Positions 1-9,496 of a stretch of 14,811 nt of DNA are shown piece by piece. Within the stretch, counting starts at the first letter, position 1. Each line of letters opens with the position of its first letter. Origin of the DNA: 66-474 sp051962095 (GTDB taxonomy: Bacteria > Pseudomonadota > Gammaproteobacteria > Xanthomonadales > Rhodanobacteraceae). The DNA lies in contig JBQCCP010000149.1 in the NCBI GenBank assembly GCA_051962095.1, positions 1-14,811 of the forward strand. Direction: 5' to 3'. A model generated the notes under the pieces. It had not been told where the DNA came from, ran no database searches, and saw nothing but the letters and a program-made list of their open reading frames with translations. A program made the translations under genes and the position numbers.

Positions 1-774
1 CGCCACCAGCCTGCCGGCCAGCAAATCGTCGGCGACGAGTTGCCGTGGCGCGATCGCGACGCCCAGGCCTGCCACGGCGGCTTCCAGCAGGTAATACAGA
101 TGCTCGAAGCTTTGGCCGAAGTGCAATCGGCTGACCGCGACGCGCTGCGCGCGTGCCCACGCCGGCCAGGCCTGCGGACGCGATGACGTGTGCAGCAAGG
201 CTTCCTTTCCGAGCGCGGCAAGACTTGCCTTGCGCAGGCTCGAGAAACCGGGATATCGGGGACTCAGGACCGGGCCGATGCGCTCGGGTGCCAGCAGGTG
301 CACTTGCCAGGCCGGTGGCCACGGCGGTTCGGCAATCAGCAGCGCCGCGCCCAAACCCGGCATCGAAGATGAGGGCGTGGCCTCGATTGCCGACAGGTGC
401 AATTTCAGTGACGGCAGGTCACGGCTCAATCGCTCCAGTCGCGGGATGACCCAGCGCGCGAGCACGCTGCCGGAACAGCCGAGCACCAGTGGCGCCCGGT
501 TGGTTTCGCGGCGCACTTCATCACAGCACGAGCGCAACTGGTCGAATGCGCCCGAGGCGCCGTCGCGCAACCGCCGGCCGGCTGGCGTCAGCGTCAGGCC
601 GCGCCCTTCGCGGGTGAAAAGCGCCACGCCCAGTTCGGTTTCCAGTGCGCGAATATGACGGCTCACCGCGCCGTGGGTCACGTGCAGTTCGGCGGCAGCG
701 CGGGTCGCGCTTTCCAGGCGCGCCGCGGCCTCGAAGGCACGCAGTGCATTCAACGAGGGCAGATCGCGAGCCAT
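1..774 (-). CDS. LysR-family transcriptional regulator, TrpI-like by position (3' end cut off)
   Basis: The minus-strand frame is open from an ATG at 774-772 to the window edge, giving 258 codons. LysR proteins are usually about 300 residues, so roughly 40 C-terminal residues are missing. The N-terminus (about residues 1-65) reads as a LysR winged helix-turn-helix: an LNALRAFEAAARL opening, a THGAVSRHIRALE recognition segment and an LGVALFTREGRGLTLTPAG wing. The rest fits a periplasmic-binding-protein-like effector domain and includes GVAIAPRQLVADDLLAGRL near the cut. The gene is divergent from trpB with a 109-base gap, the layout of TrpI in pseudomonads, where the regulator activates trpBA in response to indoleglycerol phosphate. 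The LysR family is clear; the TrpI role is inferred from context only. A GcvA-like or other LysR regulator cannot be excluded. Confidence 0.9.
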   Translation of the reverse strand, partial: MARDLPSLNALRAFEAAARLESATRAAAELHVTHGAVSRHIRALETELGVALFTREGRGLTLTPAGRRLRDGASGAFDQLRSCCDEVRRETNRAPLVLGCSGSVLARWVIPRLERLSRDLPSLKLHLSAIEATPSSSMPGLGAALLIAEPPWPPAWQVHLLAPERIGPVLSPRYPGFSSLRKASLAALGKEALLHTSSRPQAWPAWARAQRVAVSRLHFGQSFEHLYYLLEAAVAGLGVAIAPRQLVADDLLAGRLVA

Positions 775-883
775 GAATGCGTGAGTTTTCCTGACAGGTT
801 TCCGCAATCTTATCGCTTTTGCCGGGTGCGTCGTTGCGATAGGGTGGAATGCGTACGCAACGATGCGTGCGACGGCGACGACA
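775..883. promoter_or_regulatory. Divergent LysR gene/trpB control region with an inverted repeat
   Basis: This 109-base gap between the two divergent start codons must hold both promoters. It contains an 8-bp perfect inverted repeat, TCGTTGCG at 831-838 and CGCAACGA at 856-863, separated by 17 bases. A 10-bp palindrome, TGCGTACGCA, lies at 850-859 and overlaps the right arm. LysR regulators usually bind dyads upstream of their target, so this is a candidate binding site for the neighbouring regulator. I see no convincing -35/-10 pair on either strand. Repeats this short can arise by chance in GC-rich DNA. Confidence 0.4.
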
Positions 884-2095
884 ATGCCCAGGATTGAGGA
901 TTACCATGTCTTTCCGGACGAGCAAGGCCGCTTCGGTCCCTACGGCGGCACCTTCGTCGCGGAAACGCTGATCGCGCCGCTGGAGCAACTGACCGCGGCG
1001 TACACGCGTCTGCGCGACGATCCCGCATTCCAGAAGGAATTCGCCGACGACTTGAAGCACTACGTCGGCAGGCCGTCGCCGATCTATCACGCAAAACGTT
1101 TGTCGGAACACGTCGGCGGCGCGCAGATCCTGTTGAAACGCGAGGATTTGAACCACACCGGCGCGCACAAGATCAACAACACCGTCGGCCAGGCACTGGT
1201 CGCCCGGGCGATGGGCAAGGAAAGGATCATCGCCGAGACCGGCGCAGGCCAGCACGGCGTCGCCACCGCCACGGTGTGCGCGCGTTTCGGGATGCAGTGC
1301 GTGGTCTACATGGGCGCGGTCGACATCGAGCGCCAGAAGATCAACGTGTACCGAATGAAGTTGCTCGGCGCCGAGGTGGTAGCGGTGACGTCCGGTTCGC
1401 AAACCTTGAAGGATGCGCTGAACGAAGCGCTGCGTGACTGGGTCACCAACGTCGCCGACACGTTCTACATCATCGGCACCGTCGCGGGGCCACACCCGTA
1501 TCCGATGATGGTGCGCGACTTCAACGCGGTGGTCGGGCGCGAGGCGCGCGCGCAGATGCTGGAACAGTTCGGACGCCTTCCCGATGTCCTGACCGCGTGC
1601 GTGGGCGGCGGCTCGAACGCGATCGGCTTGTTCCATGCATTCCTCAACGATCGCGGCGTGCGCATTGTCGGCGCGGAAGCCGCAGGCGAGGGCATCGCGA
1701 CCGGGCGTCACGCCGCATCGCTCGCCGCGGGCCGGCCCGGCGTCCTCCATGGCAACCGGACCTACGTGCTGTGCGATGACGACGGCCAGATCACCGAAAC
1801 GCATTCGATTTCCGCGGGGCTCGACTATCCCGGCGTCGGCCCCGAGCACGCGTTCCTGAAGGACAGCGGGCGCGCGGAATACGTCGGCGTCAGCGACGAC
1901 GAGGCGCTGGCCGCGTTCCATCTGCTGTGCGAAACCGAGGGCATCCTGCCGGCACTGGAATCCAGCCACGCGGTGGCGCAGGCGATCAGGCTCGCGCGCG
2001 AATTGCCGAAGGACAAGCTGATCCTGTGCAATTTGTCGGGGCGCGGCGACAAGGACGTACACACGATCGCGAAGCGCGAGCACATCGAGCTATGA
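884..2095 (+). CDS. trpB: Tryptophan synthase beta subunit
   Basis: TrpB joins indole to L-serine with pyridoxal phosphate to make tryptophan, as the beta subunit of the alpha2-beta2 complex in the cytoplasm. The 403-residue product has the full family signature. The HTGAHKINN motif places the PLP-binding lysine at residue 96. AETGAGQHGVATA follows with the catalytic glutamate at 118, equivalent to E. coli K87 and E109. A CVGGGSNAIG loop binds the cofactor phosphate. The C-terminus contains LCNLSGRGDKD. I chose the ATG at 884 because it gives the usual short N-terminus before FPDEQGRFGPYGG. An in-frame ATG at 863 would add seven residues and fall inside the upstream inverted repeat. Neither start has a strong Shine-Dalgarno. 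The stop overlaps the trpA start (ATGA), which suggests translational coupling. Confidence 0.97.
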   Translation: MPRIEDYHVFPDEQGRFGPYGGTFVAETLIAPLEQLTAAYTRLRDDPAFQKEFADDLKHYVGRPSPIYHAKRLSEHVGGAQILLKREDLNHTGAHKINNTVGQALVARAMGKERIIAETGAGQHGVATATVCARFGMQCVVYMGAVDIERQKINVYRMKLLGAEVVAVTSGSQTLKDALNEALRDWVTNVADTFYIIGTVAGPHPYPMMVRDFNAVVGREARAQMLEQFGRLPDVLTACVGGGSNAIGLFHAFLNDRGVRIVGAEAAGEGIATGRHAASLAAGRPGVLHGNRTYVLCDDDGQITETHSISAGLDYPGVGPEHAFLKDSGRAEYVGVSDDEALAAFHLLCETEGILPALESSHAVAQAIRLARELPKDKLILCNLSGRGDKDVHTIAKREHIEL

Positions 2096-2895
2096 GCAAC
2101 CGCATCGAGGCACGCTTCCATGCGTTGCGCGAACAGAATCGCGCCGCACTGATTCCGTTCATCACGGCGGGCGATCCGATTCCGTCTGCAATGATCGCCT
2201 TGATGCACGCGCTGGTGGACAACGGCGCGGACATCATCGAACTCGGCGTGCCGTTTTCCGATCCGATGGCCGACGGCCCGGTGATCCAGCACGCCAACGA
2301 ACGCGCGCTGCGCAAGAAAGTTGGCATCACGGACATCCTCGGCTGGGTGCGTGAATTCCGCGCCGAGGACCACGAAACCCCGATCGTATTGATGGGCTAT
2401 TTGAATCCGATTGCCATCCACGGCATCGAACGCTTTGCCCGTGAAGCTGCCGACGCCGGCGTGGACGGCGTGCTGGTGGTCGATTGCCCGATCGAGGAAG
2501 ATGCAACCTTGCAGCCGCTGCGCGAAGCCGGGCTGCAGCGCATCCTGCTCGTTGCGCCGACAACGTCCGACGCGCGGCTTGCGCGCGCCGCCGGAGCGGC
2601 CGAAGGGTATCTCTACTACGTGTCGTTCGCGGGCATCACCGGCGCGGCGAAGTTGTCTGTGCAGGACATCGCGCAACGGGTCGAGAGTCTTCGAGCGCGC
2701 GCGGAGGTGCCGGTCGCTGTGGGCTTCGGTATCAAGAATGCGGCCAGCGCCAAAGCCGTGGCCGCGTTCGCCGATGCGGTGGTGATCGGCTCGGCGCTGG
2801 TTGCCACGCTGGCCGATGCCGCGACGCCGGAACAAGCCTGCGGTCGCGCCAAAATATTCCTTGCGCCCATTCGCGCCGCCCTCGACGGAGGCTGA
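2092..2895 (+). CDS. trpA: Tryptophan synthase alpha subunit
   Basis: TrpA cleaves indole-3-glycerol phosphate into glyceraldehyde 3-phosphate and indole, which is channelled to TrpB. The 267-residue product is a complete TIM-barrel of normal family length. The signature IIELGVPFSDPMADGP carries the two catalytic acids, Glu50 and Asp61. Near the middle, LVVDCPIEE and LLVAPTTSDARL match expected barrel strands and loops, and YYVSFAGITGA is the conserved loop after them. VAVGFGIKN and DAVVIGSALV form the phosphate-binding end. The start overlaps the trpB stop by four bases, so the two subunits are probably made in step. No other trp gene lies in the window, so the pathway genes are split between loci. 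Confidence 0.97.
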   Translation: MSNRIEARFHALREQNRAALIPFITAGDPIPSAMIALMHALVDNGADIIELGVPFSDPMADGPVIQHANERALRKKVGITDILGWVREFRAEDHETPIVLMGYLNPIAIHGIERFAREAADAGVDGVLVVDCPIEEDATLQPLREAGLQRILLVAPTTSDARLARAAGAAEGYLYYVSFAGITGAAKLSVQDIAQRVESLRARAEVPVAVGFGIKNAASAKAVAAFADAVVIGSALVATLADAATPEQACGRAKIFLAPIRAALDGG

Positions 2896-2957
2896 GGCGA
2901 GGCATCGGGACCCGGCGCGTTGTATCCTTGGCGGCGGAAATCCGGCGGGAACCCCTC

Positions 2958-3821
2958 GTGTCCTGGTTGCAGAAGCTGACCACCCCGAAGATACGCACCG
3001 AAGGCGCGCCCATTCGTGGCAAGGTGCCTGAAGGCGTGTGGGAGAAGTGTTCCGGCTGCGGGATCGGGCTGTACCGTCCCGAGCTTGAGCGCAACCTGAT
3101 GGTGTGTCCGAAGTGCGGGCATCACCATGCCATCGGTGCGCGTGCGCGGCTCGCGGCGTTCCTCGACGAAGGCGGCGACGAACTCGACGTGGGCCTGGCG
3201 CCGGTCGATGCGTTGAAGTTCAAGGATTCCAAGCGCTACCGCGATCGAATCCTGGCCGCGCAAAAAGCCACGGGTGAAAAAGACGCGCTGGTCACCGTGA
3301 AGGGCACGCTGAAAACCCTTCCTGTCGTCGCCTGCGCGTTCGAGTTCGGCTACATGGGCGGCTCGATGGGTTCGGTGGTGGGCGAGAAGTTCACCCGCGC
3401 GGCCGAAGCCGCGTCGCGCGACAAGACATCGCTGGTTTGCTTCACCGCCACCGGCGGCGCGCGCATGCAGGAAGGCCTGCAGTCGCTGCTGCAGATGGCC
3501 AAGACTTCCGCCGCGCTCGCCCGCCTGCGCGCCGCGGGACTTCCGTATATCGTGGTGCTGACCCATCCGACGACCGGCGGCGTGTCGGCCAGCCTTGCGA
3601 TGCTGGGCGACGTCCACATCGCCGAGCCGAAGGCGCTGATCGGTTTCGCCGGTCCGCGCGTGATCGAGCAGACCGTGCGCGAGACGCTACCGGAAGGTTT
3701 CCAGCGTTCCGAATTCCTGCTGGAGCACGGCGCGATCGACATGATCTGCGATCGCCGTGAACTGCGCGATCGGATCGCGGACCTCATCGCGATCCTTACG
3801 CACCAGCCGAAGGCGGCGTAA
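2958..3821 (+). CDS. accD: Acetyl-CoA carboxylase carboxyltransferase subunit beta
   Basis: AccD pairs with AccA to transfer the carboxyl group from carboxybiotin to acetyl-CoA, the committed step of fatty acid synthesis. The 287-residue product begins with a typical SWLQKL segment. A four-cysteine zinc ribbon follows (CSGC at 31-34 and CPKC at 50-53). The carboxyltransferase crotonase-like fold follows, with GYMGGSMGSVVGEKF, FTATGGARMQEGLQS and LTHPTTGGVSASLAMLGD. I chose the GTG at 2958 because it gives exactly this family N-terminus. The only nearby ribosome binding signal is a weak GGCGGGA. The gene lies 62 bases after trpA on the same strand, an arrangement common in proteobacteria. folC, often next in that arrangement, is not here; the suf regulator follows instead. 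Confidence 0.97.
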   Translation: MSWLQKLTTPKIRTEGAPIRGKVPEGVWEKCSGCGIGLYRPELERNLMVCPKCGHHHAIGARARLAAFLDEGGDELDVGLAPVDALKFKDSKRYRDRILAAQKATGEKDALVTVKGTLKTLPVVACAFEFGYMGGSMGSVVGEKFTRAAEAASRDKTSLVCFTATGGARMQEGLQSLLQMAKTSAALARLRAAGLPYIVVLTHPTTGGVSASLAMLGDVHIAEPKALIGFAGPRVIEQTVRETLPEGFQRSEFLLEHGAIDMICDRRELRDRIADLIAILTHQPKAA

Positions 3822-3823
3822 CG

Positions 3824-3837
3824 CGACCGAGCGGTCG
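3824..3837. other. Short palindrome just after accD
   Basis: CGACCG at 3824-3829 and CGGTCG at 3832-3837 form a 6-bp dyad with a 2-base centre, three bases after the accD stop. As RNA it could only fold with a slightly opened loop, and no T-run follows. It is at best a weak transcription-stop or protein-binding candidate, and a chance occurrence is quite possible. Confidence 0.2.
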
Positions 3838-3839
3838 TC

Positions 3840-3876
3840 TTGCGGGCGGGCGCCACAAACAGTACCATGTTGGTAC
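3840..3876 (+). promoter_or_regulatory. Candidate promoter with overlapping operator for the suf regulator/operon
   Basis: A perfect dyad, GTACCA-TGT-TGGTAC, spans 3862-3876, ending 22 bases before the regulator ATG. Its left arm contains TACCAT at 3863-3868, a 4/6 match to a -10 box. TTGCGG at 3840-3845 lies exactly 17 bases upstream as a possible -35 box. This would start transcription near 3875, with a leader of about 24 bases. A dyad on the -10 box is the expected place for autorepression by an Rrf2 regulator. The promoter elements are weak matches, so the assignment is inference. Confidence 0.45.
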
Positions 3877-3898
3877 CCATTTGCAGTCGAATCCCCGC

Positions 3899-4330
3899 AT
3901 GATTCGCGTCAGCCGCCTTGCCGACTATGCCTCCGTGGTGATGGCCTGCCTTGCGCGCCATCCGGGCGAGGTGCTGCCGGCGGCACAGGTCGGCGAAGAA
4001 ACGCACCTCGAATTGCCGACCGTCAGCAAATTGCTGAAGCAACTGGCGCGCGCGGGGCTGGTGGAATCGTTCCGTGGTGCCGCGGGCGGCTATCGCCTCG
4101 CAAGGCCCGCGCAGGACATTTCGCTGGCGGAAATCGTGGAGGCGCTGGACGGACCGATCGGCCTGACCGAGTGCAGCATCGGTCACGCGGGTTGCGAACG
4201 CCAGTCGTACTGCTCGGTGGCGCGGGACTGGCAAGGTGTCGGTGCCGCCATCGACAACGCGCTGCGCGGCGTGAGCCTGGCCGACATGTTGCGGCGCCAG
4301 CCGGCACGCGCGCACGGCGCGAGAGCTTAG
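3899..4330 (+). CDS. Rrf2-family SUF system Fe-S cluster assembly regulator
   Basis: The 143-residue product is an IscR-like Rrf2 transcription factor, probably sensing the cell's Fe-S status and controlling the suf genes that follow. The winged helix-turn-helix occupies about residues 1-68 (RLADYASVVMACLA, then LPTVSKLLKQLARAGLVES and the wing RGAAGGYRLA). A cysteine cluster with C92, C99 and C105 (C-x6-C-x5-C) then matches the Fe-S binding region of IscR. It closely resembles the regulator class found at the head of suf operons in xanthomonads. I prefer the ATG at 3899; a TTG at 3881 in the same frame has no better ribosome site. The stop codon TAG (4328-4330) shares two bases with the end of the following inverted-repeat element, so the insertion probably supplied this stop. 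The IscR or SufR symbol is not assigned because orthology is uncertain. Confidence 0.93.
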   Translation: MIRVSRLADYASVVMACLARHPGEVLPAAQVGEETHLELPTVSKLLKQLARAGLVESFRGAAGGYRLARPAQDISLAEIVEALDGPIGLTECSIGHAGCERQSYCSVARDWQGVGAAIDNALRGVSLADMLRRQPARAHGARA

Positions 4331-4598
4331 GGCCTGTCAGCGCTACGCCACGTGGCCGCGCCGCTGGCCCTTTGCCCCCAGGGCAAGGAAGAGTGAGGAA
4401 GATGTATGTCGATACATAGACGAGCGATGGCGCAGCCATGCGGGCAAAGGGCCCCGGCCCGGAGGGTTGCTCCGCAGCGGCCGCCATCCTTCGGTGCGCG
4501 CCTTGACCAGAGAACCACTCTGGCGCTGCGGCGCGCGCCTCGGCTGGCGACCGCTGCGGAAGCAACGCGGCTCGCGTGGCATAGCGTTGGCAGGCCCT
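4329..4598. repeat. 270-bp structured element with 24-bp terminal inverted repeats (MITE-like)
   Basis: The ends 4329-4352 and 4575-4598 are inverted copies, matching at 21 of 24 positions (AGGGCCTG at the left, CAGGCCCT at the right). Inside are further nested dyads. There is a perfect 12-bp pair, GGCCCTTTGCCC at 4366-4377 with 4442-4453. A roughly 21-bp pair lies at 4466-4486 with 4545-4566, with one mismatch and one extra base. Small hairpins lie at 4402-4417, 4427-4439 and 4507-4523. No open frame in it looks like a real gene and there is no transposase. It fills the gap between the regulator stop and the sufB Shine-Dalgarno exactly. Removing 4329-4598 would leave T4328 followed by GA, an in-frame TGA stop, then GGAGAACCTG and the sufB ATG. 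No clear target duplication is visible. A mobile origin is inferred from the structure, not shown. Confidence 0.7.
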
Positions 4599-4605
4599 GA
4601 GGAGA
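4599..4605 (+). promoter_or_regulatory. sufB ribosome binding site
   Basis: GAGGAGA ends five bases before the ATG at 4611 and is a strong Shine-Dalgarno that settles the sufB start. It begins at the base directly after the right terminal repeat of the upstream element. Confidence 0.8.
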
Positions 4606-4610
4606 ACCTG

Positions 4611-6050
<1,440 letters not shown>

Positions 6051-6061
6051 GCCGGGGCTTT

Positions 6062-6123
6062 CGCGAGATGCCAGTGGCATCTCGCGCCGGCGAACGCCCG
6101 TACAGGGATGTACGGGCCGGCGC
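6062..6123. repeat. Double-hairpin REP-like repeat between sufB and sufC
   Basis: Two consecutive strong dyads lie in the 121-base gap between sufB and sufC. The first has 11-bp perfect arms (6062-6072 and 6076-6086, CGCGAGATGCC with its complement) around a 3-base loop. The second has GCCCGTAC at 6096-6103 and GTACGGGC at 6110-6117 around AGGGAT. An outer pair, GCGCCG at 6084-6089 and CGGCGC at 6118-6123, extends it. CCATGGATGG follows at 6131-6140. The form is typical of intergenic palindromic repeats of gammaproteobacteria, which can stabilise the upstream mRNA or dampen readthrough. Neither stem is followed by a T-run, so a simple intrinsic terminator is unlikely. Confidence 0.65.
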
Positions 6124-6171
6124 CCAGCACCATGGATGGTTGCTCGCCTGACTGATTTTGAAGGGAACGAA

Positions 6172-6932
<761 letters not shown>

Positions 6933-6936
<4 letters not shown>

Positions 6937-8246
6937 ACGCCGCGGCAACGCCATTCGTCGAATCCATGCAGACTGCGGCGGCGGCACGCCTGCCCGGCAG
7001 CGACCTCGCTTGGCTGGAGGACGCGCGCCATCAGGCACTGCGCGCATTCGCAGAACGTGGCCTGCCCGACACCCGCAACGAGTTGTGGAAATACACCGCG
7101 CTGCGCGCGCTGCAGCAGCGCGCCTATGCACCGCGCGACACGGATGCCGCGAGCCGCTCCGTCGCGGATGAGCTGCTGCGGCTGGAGGGTTGCGAGGGCC
7201 CGCGCGCGGTGTTCGTCAATGGGGTGTTCCGCGCGGATCTGTCGCGGCTGGACGAACTGGCCGAAGGCATCACGCTGCAGCCCTTGTTGGATGCCCTGGA
7301 ACATCCACCCGAACCGCTGCGCTTCCTGCTCGCCGCGCGCGGGGACGAGGACGATGGTTTCACATTGCTGAATCGCGCGCTCGCCGCGGACGGTTTGATC
7401 GTGCGGGTGGCCGATGGCGCGCGCGTTCCGCAGCCGTTGCACGTCGTGCATGTCGGCACGAGCGCCGGCAGCGCAGTCGCCTGGCACCTGCGCGACCTGA
7501 TTGAACTGGGTGAGGGGGCATCGCTTGCCGTGATCGAACATCACGTCGGCGATGACACATCGGGGCACTTCGCGAACCTCGTGCGGAACATCACCTTGCG
7601 CGAGCAGGCGCAATTCGACTGGACGATCGTCCAGCGTGCTTCGCAGGATGCGACGTTGCTTCGACGCACCGACTGCGTGCTGCACGAGGATGCGCAACTC
7701 GACTTCCATGCGCTGGAACTCGGCGGCAAGCTGGCGCGCCACGAATTGCGCGTGGAGCTCGCCGGTGACCGGGCACGCTTCGCCAGTCGCGGCGCGTTCG
7801 TGCTGGATGGCCAGCACGCCGACTCCGAAGTGCTGGTGACCCATCGCGGGCGCGACACCGTGAGCGACTCGCTGTGGCGCGGCGTGGCCGGCGACGGCGC
7901 GCGTGGCGTGGTGCACGGACGTATCCTTGTGCAGCCCGGTGCCGATGGTTCGGACGGAAGTTTCTACAACAAGAACCTGCTGCTTTCGCCGACGGCCGAA
8001 ATCAATACCCGTCCGGCTCTCGAAATTTACGCCGACGAGGTGAAAGCCAATCACGGCGCGACCGTTGGCCAATTGGACGAAAACGTCTTGTTCTATCTGC
8101 GTTCGCGTGGGATTCCGCTTGACACCGCGCGGCGCATGCTGGTGCGCGCGTTCTGCGTGGTGACGCTGGACGGCATCCGGCCTGCGCCACTGCGTGAATT
8201 CTGCGAAACCTTGCTGGCCGAGCAACTGCCGGAGGCCGGAGCGTGA
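6933..8246 (+). CDS. sufD: Fe-S cluster assembly protein SufD
   Basis: SufD is the SufB paralogue that completes the SufBC2D scaffold and is needed for iron entry in E. coli. The 437-residue product has the characteristic N-terminal helical region with GLPDTRNELWKYTALRAL and a repetitive beta-helix core. The C-terminal block is EVKANHGATVGQLDENVLFYLRSRGI. His374 in it corresponds to E. coli SufD H360, which lies at the SufB-SufD interface. The GTG start at 6933 overlaps the sufC TGA as GTGA, and the stop overlaps the sufS start in the same way. This indicates tight translational coupling across sufC-sufD-sufS. Confidence 0.95.
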
Positions 8247-9496
8247 GCGCTACTGCGAAATCGACGATTGCCGAAATGCCGGTCGACTGGACCAAGGTGC
8301 GGGCGGATTTTCCGATCCTGCAACGCAAGGTGCACGGCAAGCCGCTGATCTATCTCGACAGCGCCAACACCTCGCAGAAGCCACGGCAGGTGATCGAGGC
8401 GGTGGATGCGTTCTACCGCGAGCACAACGCCAACGTGTCGCGCGCGGTGCACCAACTGGGCGAAGAGGCGACCGCGTTGTACGAGGGTGCACGCGACAGG
8501 CTCGTCCCGTTCCTCGGCGCCAACCATCGCGACGAAATCGTGCTGACGTCGGGCACCACCATGGCCACCAATCTCGTGGCCTACAGTTTCCTGTTGCCGC
8601 GTCTGAAACCCGGCGATGCGGTACTGGTGACCGCGATGGAACACCATGCCGACATCGTGCCGTGGCAGTTGGTATGCAAGCTCACGGGCGCGCATCTTAA
8701 AGTCGCGCCGATCACCGAGTCGGGCGAACTGATCGTCGACAAGTTCATCGAAGCGCTGACGCCCGAAGTGAAGTTTGCCGGCGTCGTGCACGTTTCCAAT
8801 GTGCTCGGCACCGTGAATCCGGTGAAGGAACTGGCGCGTGAATGCCGCAAGCGTGGCATTCCGATGCTGGTGGACGGCTCGCAGGCAGCGCCGCACCTGC
8901 CGTTGGACGTGAAGTCGATCGGCTGCGATTTCTATTGCATCACCGGCCACAAGATGTGCGGTCCGTCCGGCACCGGCGCGCTGTGGGGCCGGCGCGAGAT
9001 CCTCGATGCCATGCCGCCTTTTTTCGGCGGGGGCGAGATGATCAAGACGGTATCATTCGAGGGCACCACGTTCGCCGATTCGCCGCACAAGTTCGAAGCG
9101 GGCACGCCGAACACGGCGGGATTTGCCGGACTGGCTGCCGCGATCGATTATCTCCGGGCGATCGGCATGGCCAACATCGCGGCACGCGAGCGTGAATTGC
9201 TGGAATACGCGACGCCCCGGCTCGAGGCGATTCCGGGCATGCGCATCTTCGGCAATGCTCCGGGCAAGGCCGCGGTGATTTCGTTCCTGATCGAGGGCGT
9301 GCATGCACACGACCTGGCGACACTGCTGGATCAGGAGGGCGTGGCCGTGCGTTCCGGCCACCACTGCGCGCACCCGTTGATGCAGTTCTACGGCGTCGCC
9401 GCGACCTGCCGTGCGTCATTGGCGTTCTGGAATACCGAGGCCGAGATCGACGCGTTCGTGGATGCGATCGGCCGGGTGCGGAAGCTGCTCGCATGA
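8243..9496 (+). CDS. sufS: SufS cysteine desulfurase (PLP-dependent, group II)
   Basis: SufS takes sulfur from L-cysteine, leaving alanine, and passes it as a persulfide towards SufB, normally through SufE or SufU. The 417-residue product is a class V aminotransferase fold of normal length. An LVDGSQAAPH segment carries Asp211, which contacts the cofactor. ITGHKMCGPSGTGALWG contains the PLP lysine at 237. RSGHHCAHPLM holds the persulfide-forming cysteine at 375. The GTG at 8243 is preceded by GGAGG at 8231-8235 and overlaps the sufD stop. The short active-site loop around Cys375 without an insertion is group II-like. No sufE or sufU partner lies in the window, so the sulfur acceptor must be encoded elsewhere. 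Confidence 0.96.
   Translation: MSATAKSTIAEMPVDWTKVRADFPILQRKVHGKPLIYLDSANTSQKPRQVIEAVDAFYREHNANVSRAVHQLGEEATALYEGARDRLVPFLGANHRDEIVLTSGTTMATNLVAYSFLLPRLKPGDAVLVTAMEHHADIVPWQLVCKLTGAHLKVAPITESGELIVDKFIEALTPEVKFAGVVHVSNVLGTVNPVKELARECRKRGIPMLVDGSQAAPHLPLDVKSIGCDFYCITGHKMCGPSGTGALWGRREILDAMPPFFGGGEMIKTVSFEGTTFADSPHKFEAGTPNTAGFAGLAAAIDYLRAIGMANIAARERELLEYATPRLEAIPGMRIFGNAPGKAAVISFLIEGVHAHDLATLLDQEGVAVRSGHHCAHPLMQFYGVAATCRASLAFWNTEAEIDAFVDAIGRVRKLLA

Noticed and set aside
521..2083. A 520-codon open frame on the minus strand opposite trpB
   Set aside because: It is antisense to a certain trpB and to part of the LysR gene, has no family resemblance, and its Arg/His-rich composition is typical of shadow frames in high-GC DNA.
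4402..4417. ATGTAT-GTCG-ATACAT as an intrinsic terminator
   Set aside because: The stem is AT-rich and short and no T-run follows, so it lacks the features of an intrinsic terminator.
4503..4531. TTGACC inside the suf element as a -35 box for an internal sufB promoter
   Set aside because: It matches the -35 consensus well, but no -10-like hexamer lies 16-18 bases downstream; that region is very GC-rich.
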